Shown here: positions 25,351-33,459 of the stretch, one piece after another
Numbering within the stretch: the first letter of the stretch is position 1
Layout of the letters: each line of letters starts with the position of its first letter
Source: Vibrio genomosp. F10 str. ZF-129
Lineage (GTDB): Bacteria; Pseudomonadota; Gammaproteobacteria; Enterobacterales; Vibrionaceae
Length of the DNA: 57,688 nt
Assembly: GCF_000287055.2 (NCBI RefSeq)
Contig: NZ_AJYQ02000131.1
Span: forward strand, 1 to 57,688
Direction: 5' to 3'
Translations under genes and position numbers: made by a program
The notes under the pieces: generated by a model
What the model was told of the DNA's origin: nothing
The model's input: only the letters and a program-made list of their open reading frames with translations
Database searches by the model: none

Positions 25351-25413
25351 ACAAGCCTTTCACTAGCCTGATTATCTCGGCTAGTGAAAGGCTTGTTTCA
25401 TTGTTGATGAAAC
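25351..25413 (+). terminator. Strong hairpin after argR, overlapping a second hairpin
   Basis: An 18-bp perfect stem, ACAAGCCTTTCACTAGCC with its complement at 25379-25396, 10-base loop, ends in GTTTC. A second stem GTTTCAT-TGTTG-ATGAAAC (25395-25413) shares the end of the first, so the two compete. This could be a simple terminator of argR or a switch in the dsbD leader. Confidence 0.7.
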
Positions 25414-25479
25414 TTAATGCCCCTCAAACCTGTCTGATTGAGGTAAGATTACTCATCCTTAATTTAGAAGACGGTTTGT

Positions 25480-27342
25480 ATGCGTTTATTTGCTTTGGTT
25501 TCTGCTCTCTTTTTATCGCTATCAGCGCTTCCCGCCCACGCGTTATTTTCAGATAACTCAGATTCGTTATTCACGCCATCGAATAACAATACGTTTGTTC
25601 CGGTAGATGAAGCCTTTCCATTTAATCACTATCAACAAGATGCAAACCTCTTGCTTGATTGGCAGGTAAAATCCGATTACTACCTATACCAAAATCGCAT
25701 TTCTATTAGTGGCGAAAATGTCACGCTTGGCGACATCAACATGCGTCAGGGTGAACCCTATGAAGATGAGTTTTTCGGTAAGGTCGACATCTATACCGAT
25801 CCTCTTCTAGTCACGATTCCTTTGTTCGATTATCAAGACAATGCTCGTGTGATTGTTCAATATCAAGGATGTGCAAAAGCAGGGTTCTGTTATCCTCCAG
25901 AAACACGCATTATTAACCTTGATGCCTTTGATGCGCCTGCGTCTACAGCTGACAGTTCTGGCTCGATAAGCCACATATCACCATCAAAGAATGCATCACC
26001 ATCCGATTCAGCCGAAACCTCAAACAAACAAACCTCATCGACAGGCGCTAATACAGAGACAAAAACCACTGAGATCCCCGTTTCCAGTGATAATACCCTA
26101 GCCAATCATCTTGCCGAGAACTGGTGGACCCCTCTTTTGTTTCTCGCGTTTGGTGTCGGCCTCGCTTTCACGCCTTGCGTACTGCCGATGTACCCAATAC
26201 TCACGAGTATCGTTTTGGGCAGTGGAAAACTCAGCCATTCCCGCGCCCTTGGTTTGTCGTTCCTTTATGTTCAAGGCATGGCTCTTACCTACACTTTACT
26301 CGGTTTAGTGGTTGCGTCTGCTGGCTTACAGTTCCAAGCGGCAATGCAACATCCTTATGTATTGATTGGATTAAGTGCACTATTCATTGCCCTCGCTGCG
26401 TCTATGTTTGGGCTGTATAGCTTGCAACTTCCAAGTAGTATGCAAACGTGGCTCAGCAATTTAAATAACAAGCAAAAAGGGGGCAGTAGCCTGGGCGTTT
26501 TTGCAATGGGCGCAATATCTGGGCTTGTCTGCTCTCCGTGCACAACGGCACCACTCTCTGGCGCATTGCTGTATGTTGCGCAAAGTGGCGATCTATTAAC
26601 GGGGGGCGTTGCTCTTTATGCCCTTGCGATGGGAATGGGCATCCCGCTGATGCTGGCCGCTGTCTTTGGCAATAAATTACTGCCTAAAGCGGGTGGATGG
26701 ATGGATGTGGTCAAAACACTCTTTGGGTTTATTTTGCTCGCCGCGCCAATTTTCTTACTTGAACGTATCTTGCCACCAATTTGGGCAACGTCACTCTGGT
26801 CATTGCTAGGATTGGTTGCTTTTGGCTGGCTATATCACATCAAAAATAAACTGCCCTTTGGTGGTTGGCAGCAAAGTGCCGTTGGCATTGTGGCGGTTCT
26901 GGGATTGTTTGCTTCCGCTCAGCCCGCGCTCAATTATTGGTTTAACCCTCAAGCGAGTATTGGCCAATCGAAAATTGAGTTCATTCAGGTCAGTAGTGTG
27001 AGTGAGCTAGAAGCACAGCTCGCCATCGCAAAAAGCAACAACCAACCTGTGATGCTCGATTTCTACGCTGACTGGTGTGTGGCTTGTAAAGAGTTTGAAA
27101 AGTACACCTTCCACCAGCCCGATGTCGAAGCTCAGCTACAGCGCTTTGTTTTGCTTCAAGCTGATGTCACCAGAAATCAACCAGAAGACATTAGGCTACT
27201 CCAGCACCTTAATGTTCTGGGATTGCCAACCATTGAGTTTTGGGATGCATCCGGAGAGCGGATTCCAAGTGCAAGATTGACCGGATTTATGGAAGCAGGA
27301 CCATTTTTATCGCATATTTCGACCTTGCTCGATGATCAGTAG
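25480..27342 (+). CDS. dsbD: Thiol:disulfide interchange protein DsbD
   Basis: Carries electrons from cytosolic thioredoxin across the inner membrane to keep DsbC, DsbG and CcmG reduced. The 620-residue precursor has a signal peptide of about 21 residues (ending AHA). An N-terminal DsbD-alpha domain holds C131/C137 (CAKAGFC), then a Ser/Thr-rich linker (about 150-205). An eight-helix beta domain has C233 (TPCVLP) and C354 (SPCTTAPL), and a C-terminal thioredoxin domain has CVAC (C533, C536). All six redox cysteines are present; C351 is an extra one beside C354. It stands alone after argR. Confidence 0.97.
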   Translation: MRLFALVSALFLSLSALPAHALFSDNSDSLFTPSNNNTFVPVDEAFPFNHYQQDANLLLDWQVKSDYYLYQNRISISGENVTLGDINMRQGEPYEDEFFGKVDIYTDPLLVTIPLFDYQDNARVIVQYQGCAKAGFCYPPETRIINLDAFDAPASTADSSGSISHISPSKNASPSDSAETSNKQTSSTGANTETKTTEIPVSSDNTLANHLAENWWTPLLFLAFGVGLAFTPCVLPMYPILTSIVLGSGKLSHSRALGLSFLYVQGMALTYTLLGLVVASAGLQFQAAMQHPYVLIGLSALFIALAASMFGLYSLQLPSSMQTWLSNLNNKQKGGSSLGVFAMGAISGLVCSPCTTAPLSGALLYVAQSGDLLTGGVALYALAMGMGIPLMLAAVFGNKLLPKAGGWMDVVKTLFGFILLAAPIFLLERILPPIWATSLWSLLGLVAFGWLYHIKNKLPFGGWQQSAVGIVAVLGLFASAQPALNYWFNPQASIGQSKIEFIQVSSVSELEAQLAIAKSNNQPVMLDFYADWCVACKEFEKYTFHQPDVEAQLQRFVLLQADVTRNQPEDIRLLQHLNVLGLPTIEFWDASGERIPSARLTGFMEAGPFLSHISTLLDDQ

Positions 27343-27455
27343 CCTCTATCAGATTACAAGCATAAGGTTTTGATAATATTTAATTTTAATAGAGTCAGGC
27401 ATTTGTAAATCATAAATATCGTTAAAAACACGCCCTAATAATTTAAGGAATTATC

Positions 27456-27806
27456 ATGTCTAAAAAAGTGTATGTACTGGCTCAATTCAAGCCAAAATCA
27501 GGCAAAGAAGCCGAACTGTTTGAAGTATTAAAAGCACTAGAACCCGATGCATATCGTGAAGACGGCTGCATTCAATACACGCTAACGCGTCAGATTGATC
27601 ACCCAAGCGCAACACGCACAGATTTCCCGATTGTGTTTAACGAAATCTGGGCAGATAAAGAAAGTTGGTCTGCTCACGGACGCCGCAAACAGATTCAGCA
27701 TTTCTTTGAAACTCAGGTTCAAGCTGAAACGGGGTTAGTTGCGGATGCGGTTGTAACTGCTTACAGCGATGAAGCTGAAGATTACGACGCGCCTATCTTT
27801 GAATAA
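27456..27806 (+). CDS. Putative quinol monooxygenase (ABM domain)
   Basis: A 116-residue single ABM-domain protein of the dimeric alpha-beta barrel type, like E. coli YgiN. It has VYVLAQFKPKSGKEAELFEVL at the N-terminus as a landmark and the EIWADKESWSAHG strand-helix with the family tryptophans and histidine. Relatives oxidise quinols or flavonols without cofactors; the substrate here is unknown. An AAGGAA ribosome site precedes the ATG. Its stop codon lies inside the first unit of a 17-bp tandem repeat, and a strong hairpin follows. Confidence 0.85.
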   Translation: MSKKVYVLAQFKPKSGKEAELFEVLKALEPDAYREDGCIQYTLTRQIDHPSATRTDFPIVFNEIWADKESWSAHGRRKQIQHFFETQVQAETGLVADAVVTAYSDEAEDYDAPIFE

Positions 27807-27847
27807 CAATTGGCTTTGAGTAACAATGGGCTTTGAATAGCGATGAG
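27797..27847 (+). repeat. Three tandem 17-bp repeats over the end of the monooxygenase gene
   Basis: CTTTGAATAACAATTGG (27797), CTTTGAGTAACAATGGG (27814) and CTTTGAATAGCGATGAG (27831) follow directly on each other. The first includes the last sense codons and TAA stop of the ABM gene; the others repeat an in-phase-looking stop outside the frame. Confidence 0.85.
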
Positions 27848-27879
27848 TCGCTAACAAAAGATTGATAGCACTCAATAAA

Positions 27880-27920
27880 TGAAAGAGTTAGGTAGAGATA
27901 ACCTAACTCTTTCACATTTT
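27880..27920 (+). terminator. Long-stem terminator before crbR
   Basis: A 14-bp perfect stem (TGAAAGAGTTAGGT with its complement), 7-base loop AGAGATA, followed by CATTTT. It probably ends the ABM gene transcript. Confidence 0.8.
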
Positions 27921-28013
27921 AAGAAGAAAAATTAGGCAATCACTTGTTATCGGTTGTCACGCCCCTCTCAAGTAGTGATACTAAATTAACTTTTCCTAAT
28001 AAGTGCAACCCGT

Positions 28014-28643
28014 ATGGAACCAACCTATTCCATTGTCATTGCCGATGACCACCCATTGTTTCGCAATGCCCTATTTCAATCTGTCCACATGGCAGTCAGT
28101 GGCGCAAATTTACTTGAAGCCGATTCGCTGGATGCATTACTGAACTTATTAAAGAAAGAAGAGGAACCAGACTTACTGCTACTTGACCTCAAAATGCCAG
28201 GCGCTAATGGTATGTCAGGACTGATTCATCTTAGAGCTGAATACCCAGATCTTCCGATTGTAGTGGTTTCAGCGAGTGAAGAAGCTTCGGTAGTAAGCCA
28301 AGTAAAAAGTCACGGAGCTTTTGGCTTTATTCCTAAATCAAGTGATATGCGCGAGCTAATCAGCGCGATTAACCAAGTTCTGAATGGCGACCCTTTCTTC
28401 CCTGAAGGCTTGATCACCAATAATACAGCTTGCTTAGATTTGGCAGAAAAACTGGCGACATTGACACCTCAGCAATACAAGGTTTTAGGTATGCTTTCTG
28501 ATGGATTGCTAAACAAACAAATAGCCTATGAGCTTAATGTTTCTGAAGCGACCATTAAAGCGCATATGACGGCTATCTTTCGTAAGCTGAATGTGAAAAA
28601 CCGCACTCAAGCGGTCATTCTACTTCAAGAGTCTCACGCCTAA
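28014..28643 (+). CDS. crbR: LuxR-type response regulator CrbR (acetate switch)
   Basis: A 209-residue NarL/FixJ-class regulator. The receiver domain (1-120) has acidic residues D11/D12, phosphoacceptor D58 in LLLLDLKMPG and lysine K108. The LuxR helix-turn-helix (148-205) has LTPQQYKVLGMLSDGLLNKQIA. In V. cholerae the CrbS/CrbR pair turns on acs when acetate is to be consumed. The neighbours here (nhaP2, DUF4212-symporter, crbS, acs) match the genes I recall around V. cholerae VC2702-VC2705 and VC0298-VC0303, so the assignment is good. It is tail to tail with nhaP2. Confidence 0.85.
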   Translation: MEPTYSIVIADDHPLFRNALFQSVHMAVSGANLLEADSLDALLNLLKKEEEPDLLLLDLKMPGANGMSGLIHLRAEYPDLPIVVVSASEEASVVSQVKSHGAFGFIPKSSDMRELISAINQVLNGDPFFPEGLITNNTACLDLAEKLATLTPQQYKVLGMLSDGLLNKQIAYELNVSEATIKAHMTAIFRKLNVKNRTQAVILLQESHA

Positions 28644-28695
28644 TATTCACAGTTGTATGCTCATTTTTACGCATGCATATCATTAGGCGAAGTGA

Positions 28696-30429
28696 CTACT
28701 CTTCCTCTTCAGTCTCTGGCAGGCATAAGCCGAGTTTCACGATTTCATGGTCCTGAATTTCAGCGATAACCCAATGCAGTCCAGCCCAGTCAAAGCTATC
28801 GCCTAATACCGGGTATTGGCCGAGCTCTTGCTGTGCTAATTGCTTTAAGGTACTGGTATCAGTATATTCAGAAGCTTCAATGCCATAGTGTTCTATCACA
28901 TGAGACAACAAAGTATCGGCACCTAAGAAGAAATCACCAAAGAAACGTTTTGTCTCGTCTTCAGCTGGAGCGACACTAAACAGTTCACTTAACGCATCCA
29001 AATTCTTATCTTGACCCAACACACATAAGGTATCTTCCGCTTTTAACTGAGTACTTCCGCTAGGGTGAAGCAGCTGATTATCACGAAACACTGCGGTAAC
29101 TCGAGTGCCTTCAGGCATAGCCAAGCGTTTTAGAGGTTCTCCCACACACCATTTTTCTGGTTTAAGTTTATAAATGAACATCTCCCACTCGCTCGTTGGG
29201 AATATTTCAATACCGGTTCTGGATATCGGTGTTGGCTTCGGTGGTAAGGTAACTCGAGCTAATACCGCAGCCTTCATTAAGCTGCCTCCTTGGACCGTTA
29301 AAGACACCATAACTACGAAAAAAGCGATATTAAAATAGAGCTGAGCATTAGGTAAACCTGCCATCATAGGGAATACGGCAAGGATGATAGGAACGGCGCC
29401 ACGCAAACCGACCCAAGAGACAAACCAACGCTCGCGCGTATTAAAGCTTTTAAATGGTAACAGTCCGACCCAAACAGAAATTGGACGAGCGAAAATAATC
29501 ATACCAAACGCTAGGGCTAAGGCTGGGAGCATAATATCAAGTAAAGTGGAAGGCGTGACGAGTAAGCCTAGAACTAAGAACATCACTATCTGGCTAAGCC
29601 ATGTCATGCCATCTAATACACTCAAAATAGAATGACGCGAGCATGTGGGTTTATTGCCGATAAGCAAACCCACCAAATAGATAGATAAAATGCCGCTGCC
29701 GCCAAGGCTGGTTGAAAATGCAAACAAGGCCACACCACCACTCAACACCAAAATAGAGTATAAGCCTTCCGGTAACTGTATTCGATTTACGAGTGACCAG
29801 AGTAACCAGCCACCTACGCCACCAACAAGCGCACCAACGCCAAACTGCAAAGCAAAACTGGATAAAAGAAAACTGATGCCTAAATCGGTGGCTGGATTGG
29901 CCAACACGGCAATAAGAGTGACAGTGAGGAAAACGGCCATCGGGTCATTGGTTCCAGACTCTATCTCTAAAGTTGCACCAACACGGTCATTCAAGCTTTG
30001 TCCTTTCAACAAAGAAAATACCGCCGCTGCATCGGTAGACCCAACAATAGCGCCAACAAGAATCCCTTGAATTAAAGTGAGGTCAAACAACCAAGCCGCC
30101 ATCAATCCCGTTAACGTTGCCGTCATTGCTACGCCGATGGTCGCCAAAGAAAGTGAGGGCCAAAACGCGACTTTGAAACTAGAGACTTTGGTTCGCATTC
30201 CCCCATCAAGTAAAATCACGGCAAGAGCTAGATTACTCACAAGGTAAGTAAGTGAATAGTCATCAAAATTAATCCCACCAGGCCCATCTTCTCCAGCAAG
30301 CATGCCAACGAAAAGAAAAATGACCAGAATAGGAATGCCAAGCTTGGAAGAGGCTCGGGTAAGCACAACACTCAGTGCTATCAACGCTGCCCCCGTAAGA
30401 AACAAACTATTTATTGTTTGGACGTCCAA
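28696..30429 (-). CDS. nhaP2: K+/H+ antiporter NhaP2 (CvrA)
   Basis: A CPA1-family antiporter that exchanges cytoplasmic K+ (and Na+) for protons, protecting cells at low pH or high potassium. The 577-residue protein has about 13 helices, the transport-site residues T132-D133 and N161-D162-P163 at the positions reported for V. cholerae NhaP2, and cytosolic TrkA-C/CorC-like domains (about 400-570) absent from simple NhaP proteins. It is transcribed toward crbR and divergent from the acetate symporter operon. A potassium/proton exchanger beside acetate uptake may help balance the acid load, which is inference. Confidence 0.93.
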   Translation of the reverse strand: MDVQTINSLFLTGAALIALSVVLTRASSKLGIPILVIFLFVGMLAGEDGPGGINFDDYSLTYLVSNLALAVILLDGGMRTKVSSFKVAFWPSLSLATIGVAMTATLTGLMAAWLFDLTLIQGILVGAIVGSTDAAAVFSLLKGQSLNDRVGATLEIESGTNDPMAVFLTVTLIAVLANPATDLGISFLLSSFALQFGVGALVGGVGGWLLWSLVNRIQLPEGLYSILVLSGGVALFAFSTSLGGSGILSIYLVGLLIGNKPTCSRHSILSVLDGMTWLSQIVMFLVLGLLVTPSTLLDIMLPALALAFGMIIFARPISVWVGLLPFKSFNTRERWFVSWVGLRGAVPIILAVFPMMAGLPNAQLYFNIAFFVVMVSLTVQGGSLMKAAVLARVTLPPKPTPISRTGIEIFPTSEWEMFIYKLKPEKWCVGEPLKRLAMPEGTRVTAVFRDNQLLHPSGSTQLKAEDTLCVLGQDKNLDALSELFSVAPAEDETKRFFGDFFLGADTLLSHVIEHYGIEASEYTDTSTLKQLAQQELGQYPVLGDSFDWAGLHWVIAEIQDHEIVKLGLCLPETEEEE

Positions 30430-30622
30430 TCAACTCCCCTTACTACTAAAAACATCGACTATGGAATGGTTAAAATACAGATTTATAGATTACCAACATA
30501 CGCAATCGCATGATTATCAATGTGGTATTTTACACATTATCTTGTTCCATAATGGCAAATTAATGACTCTATTTGTCTAATATCTTAATAAAAAATGAAC
30601 AAACCTTAGACCTTTGGCTAAA

Positions 30623-30643
30623 TTAACATCACCTTAACATCAC
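30623..30643 (+). repeat. Phased direct repeat TTAACATCAC upstream of the symporter operon
   Basis: Two identical 10-mers, TTAACATCAC at 30623-30632 and 30634-30643, are one helical turn (11 bp) apart. They lie about 150-170 bases upstream of the DUF4212 start and about 200 bases upstream of nhaP2. The spacing is typical of tandem response-regulator sites. The rest of the 365-base intergenic region (30430-30794) holds the leader hairpin described separately and AT-rich promoter-like sequence. Confidence 0.6.
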
Positions 30644-30732
30644 ACTTTCCCTCCAAACACCAATGAGATCCTTATTTTTAAAGGTTTATTCGTTTTTTAC
30701 CCACGACTAAAGTTGAAAAGATCCATTACTCA

Positions 30733-30788
30733 CTCCTTGCTATTGTAGAAAATGAAACATTTCATTAACAATACAACATAGCAAGGAG
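30733..30788 (+). promoter_or_regulatory. Leader hairpin that would mask the DUF4212 ribosome site
   Basis: CTCCTTGCTA (30733-30742) is perfectly complementary to TAGCAAGGAG (30779-30788), which contains the AAGGAG ribosome site 6 bases before the ATG at 30795. Inside, TTGT/ACAA (30743-30746 with 30768-30771) and AATGAAA/TTTCATT (30751-30757 with 30760-30766) extend the fold. The mRNA can therefore close into one hairpin with the Shine-Dalgarno paired. Confidence 0.7.
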
Positions 30789-30794
30789 ACGGCA

Positions 30795-31058
30795 ATGGCG
30801 ATTGAAAATCAAGAGCGTGCCAAGGCCTACTGGGACAAAAATGTAAGACTCATGATCGGTCTAATGGTTGTTTGGTTCTTAGTTTCTTTTGGTTGCGGCA
30901 TCTTATTTGTTGATGTTCTTAACCAGTTCCAACTAGGTGGATACAAACTGGGTTTCTGGTTTGCACAGCAAGGGTCTATTTACGCATTTTTAGCAATCAT
31001 CTTTTATTATGCGTGGAGAATGAGACAAATCGACCGCGAATTTAATGTAGACGAATAA
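30795..31058 (+). CDS. DUF4212 protein, small subunit of the sodium:solute symporter
   Basis: An 87-residue protein with two membrane helices (about 14-37 and 49-72) and a charged C-terminus. The DUF4212 family is always found just upstream of VC2705-type symporters and is called the small subunit on that basis. The start is fixed by AAGGAG 6 bases before the ATG. It ends 12 bases before the symporter gene, so the two are co-translated. Function is not established; a chaperone or regulatory subunit for the permease is plausible. Confidence 0.92.
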   Translation: MAIENQERAKAYWDKNVRLMIGLMVVWFLVSFGCGILFVDVLNQFQLGGYKLGFWFAQQGSIYAFLAIIFYYAWRMRQIDREFNVDE

Positions 31059-31070
31059 GGAATACGTCAG

Positions 31071-32798
31071 ATGGACTTGAAAACTATCACCTATCTCGTA
31101 GTAGGTGCCACATTTCTTCTCTATATCGGTATCGCCATTTGGGCGCGTGCTGGTTCAACCAAAGAATTTTACGTCGCTGGCGGTGGTGTCAACCCAATAG
31201 CAAATGGTATGGCAACGGCCGCTGACTGGATGTCTGCCGCATCGTTTATTTCGATGGCCGGTTTAATCGCTTTTATGGGTTATGGTGGTTCAGTCTTCCT
31301 AATGGGCTGGACTGGTGGTTATGTACTACTTGCCCTACTTCTAGCACCTTACCTACGTAAGTTTGGTAAGTTTACGGTGCCTGAGTTTGTAGGTGAGCGT
31401 TTTTACTCCAAAACCGCTCGTGTTGTTGCCGTTGCTTGTTTGATTATCGCTTCGGTTACTTATGTTATTGGTCAAATGAAAGGGGTTGGCGTTGCATTTG
31501 GACGTTTCCTAGAAGTTGACTACTCAACCGGTCTTATCATTGGTATGTGTATCGTATTCATTTACGCTGTAATGGGCGGAATGAAAGGGATCACTTACAC
31601 GCAGATTGCTCAGTATTGCGTACTCATTTTAGCTTACACTATTCCAGCAGTCTTTATCTCTCTGCAACTTACTGGTCACGCTCTACCCCAAATCGGTTTA
31701 GGGAGTACCATGATAGGAACCGATGTCTACTTGCTCGACCGGCTAGACCAAGTCGTCACCGAGCTCGGATTCAGTGAATACACCACCCAGGTCCGGGGCG
31801 ATACATTAAATATGTTCGTCTACACGATGTCACTGATGATTGGTACAGCGGGTCTGCCTCACGTAATCATTCGTTTCTTCACTGTACCAAAGGTTCGTGA
31901 TGCGCGTACATCAGCAGGTTGGGCACTATTCTTTATTGCTATTCTTTATACGACAGCACCTGCTGTATCAGCAATGGCACGCCTAAACCTAATGGATACG
32001 GTAAATCCAGCTCCTGGTCAGTACCTTGCTTATGATGAACGTCCTGACTGGTTTAAGAACTGGGAAAAAACAGGGCTACTTGGTTTTGATGACATAAATA
32101 ATGATGGCAACATCAACTATACTTCTAGCTCAGAGACCAATGAGCTGAAAGTTGACCGCGACATCATGGTATTGGCTAACCCTGAGATTGCAAAACTGCC
32201 TAACTGGGTTATCGCTTTGGTTGCAGCAGGTGGTCTAGCAGCTGCACTATCAACCGCTGCCGGTCTATTGTTGGCTATCTCATCCTCCATATCGCATGAT
32301 TTAATCAAAGGGGTAATAAACCCCAATATATCAGAGAAAAAAGAATTGCTCGCCAGCCGAATATCCATGGCGGTTGCCATTGCGGTTGCGGGGTATTTGG
32401 GCCTCAATCCACCAGGGTTTGCGGCGGGTACGGTTGCCCTCGCGTTTGGTCTAGCGGCTTCCTCTATCTTCCCGGCATTGATGATGGGTATCTTCAGCAA
32501 GACCATCAATAAAGAAGGTGCTATTGCGGGTATGATTACAGGTATCACTATTACACTGTTCTACGTATTCCAACACAAAGGCATTCTGTTTGTTGCTGAC
32601 TGGACATACCTTGAAAGCTGGGGAAGCAACTGGTTCTTAGGTATTGAACCAAACGCCTTTGGTGCAATTGGTGCGGTATTTAACTTTGTTGTTGCCTTCG
32701 GTGTCTCTCGCGTAACCGCAGAAACTCCACAAGAAGTAAAAGACTTGGTTGAGCACGTGCGAATTCCTGCCGGTGCTGGTGATGCTGTTGATCACTAA
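31071..32798 (+). CDS. Sodium:solute symporter, VC2705/ActP-like (probable acetate permease)
   Basis: A 575-residue SSS-family permease with about 13 helices. It opens with FYVAGGGVNPIANGMATAADWMS-type sequence (landmark, residues 33-55) shared with the cation/acetate symporter ActP. It differs from ActP by a hydrophilic loop (about 305-375) containing D341-I-N-N-D345-G-N-I, an EF-hand/dockerin-like calcium loop. It forms an operon with the DUF4212 gene and ends at a strong terminator. Acetate or another short carboxylate is the likely substrate, given crbRS and acs nearby; no residue proves this. Confidence 0.88.
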   Translation: MDLKTITYLVVGATFLLYIGIAIWARAGSTKEFYVAGGGVNPIANGMATAADWMSAASFISMAGLIAFMGYGGSVFLMGWTGGYVLLALLLAPYLRKFGKFTVPEFVGERFYSKTARVVAVACLIIASVTYVIGQMKGVGVAFGRFLEVDYSTGLIIGMCIVFIYAVMGGMKGITYTQIAQYCVLILAYTIPAVFISLQLTGHALPQIGLGSTMIGTDVYLLDRLDQVVTELGFSEYTTQVRGDTLNMFVYTMSLMIGTAGLPHVIIRFFTVPKVRDARTSAGWALFFIAILYTTAPAVSAMARLNLMDTVNPAPGQYLAYDERPDWFKNWEKTGLLGFDDINNDGNINYTSSSETNELKVDRDIMVLANPEIAKLPNWVIALVAAGGLAAALSTAAGLLLAISSSISHDLIKGVINPNISEKKELLASRISMAVAIAVAGYLGLNPPGFAAGTVALAFGLAASSIFPALMMGIFSKTINKEGAIAGMITGITITLFYVFQHKGILFVADWTYLESWGSNWFLGIEPNAFGAIGAVFNFVVAFGVSRVTAETPQEVKDLVEHVRIPAGAGDAVDH

Positions 32799-32814
32799 AA
32801 TATAACCTATCCCA

Positions 32815-32840
32815 CAAAAGCCTCTTCGGGGGCTTTTTTT
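32815..32840 (+). terminator. Intrinsic terminator of the symporter operon
   Basis: AAAAGCCTC, loop TTCG, GGGGCTTTTTTT: stem with one G-U pair, stable tetraloop and seven T, 17 bases after the stop. Confidence 0.92.
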
Positions 32841-32918
32841 ATCTGTCCAATACTGTACTTTATCTATTATTACAATTAGTTAACTTTTTATAGCGCCTAT
32901 TGCTGCAAGGAAGCCAAT

Positions 32919-33407
32919 ATGTTTAAAAGTAAGCACCTCATCGTTGCTATGCTCGTTACTCCTGTTCTCTCGATTCTCGCTTACGTTGGTACGGATTTGG
33001 CCCTCAGTGAGAAGCCCCACGCAGCAAAAAAAGGAGAAGCATACAAGCTCTTAAGTAAATCGAACTGTCGTTATACGAGTGGCTTATGTGATATGGAAAA
33101 TGGCGAATTTAAAATTAAGTTTCGTTCAGAAAACCTGACTGACGATCAACTGTTTCTCAGCCTCAGCTCAAAGCTTCCTTTAGAAGGTATTAAAGTATCG
33201 CTAGCGGAAAACCTAGAAGAGACAAGTGCACCTGTGAGCATGGTGCGTATCGACGAAACCAACCTTAACTGGAAAGTAACACTACCCGCCCCTTCATCAG
33301 AGGAAAATTGGTTAAGAGTCGCCGCTCAAGTGAACGACACACTATACTACGGCGACACCCAAACCATCTTCGTGACCTACGAGACGCTGCTGAATAAGTC
33401 CGAATAA
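32919..33407 (+). CDS. Hypothetical membrane-anchored or secreted protein
   Basis: I do not recognise this 162-residue protein. An N-terminal hydrophobic stretch (about 7-27) after MFKSK would act as a signal anchor or signal peptide without an obvious cleavage site. The rest is hydrophilic and beta-rich, with two cysteines (C50, C57) that could form a disulfide in the periplasm. An AAGGAAG ribosome site precedes the ATG. It lies between the acetate symporter operon and crbS, converging on crbS, and has its own upstream space. Base and codon use resemble its neighbours. A periplasmic partner of CrbS or the symporter is possible, but only from position. Confidence 0.8.
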   Translation: MFKSKHLIVAMLVTPVLSILAYVGTDLALSEKPHAAKKGEAYKLLSKSNCRYTSGLCDMENGEFKIKFRSENLTDDQLFLSLSSKLPLEGIKVSLAENLEETSAPVSMVRIDETNLNWKVTLPAPSSEENWLRVAAQVNDTLYYGDTQTIFVTYETLLNKSE

Positions 33408-33430
33408 AATCAGCCCAAACAATGAGAAGC

Positions 33431-33459
33431 GAGCTATTTTATCTGATTTAAAATAGCTC
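33431..33459. repeat. Inverted repeat over the crbS stop codon
   Basis: GAGCTATTTT, nine bases, AAAATAGCTC: a 10-bp perfect stem whose outer arm contains the crbS stop (33434-33436). No T run follows on either strand. It may mark the shared 3' end of the convergent crbS and hypothetical-gene transcripts. Confidence 0.55.

Noticed and set aside
28640..28690. GCCTAAT/ATTAGGC repeat between crbR and nhaP2, considered as a terminator
   Set aside because: Only 7 bp with a large interior, no T run, and it uses the crbR stop codon; too weak to list.
30707..30713. Heptamer CTAAAGT shared by the symporter-operon and acs (40970-40976) upstream regions, considered as a CrbR site
   Set aside because: Several shared heptamers are expected by chance between regions of this size, and flanks and distances to the genes differ.
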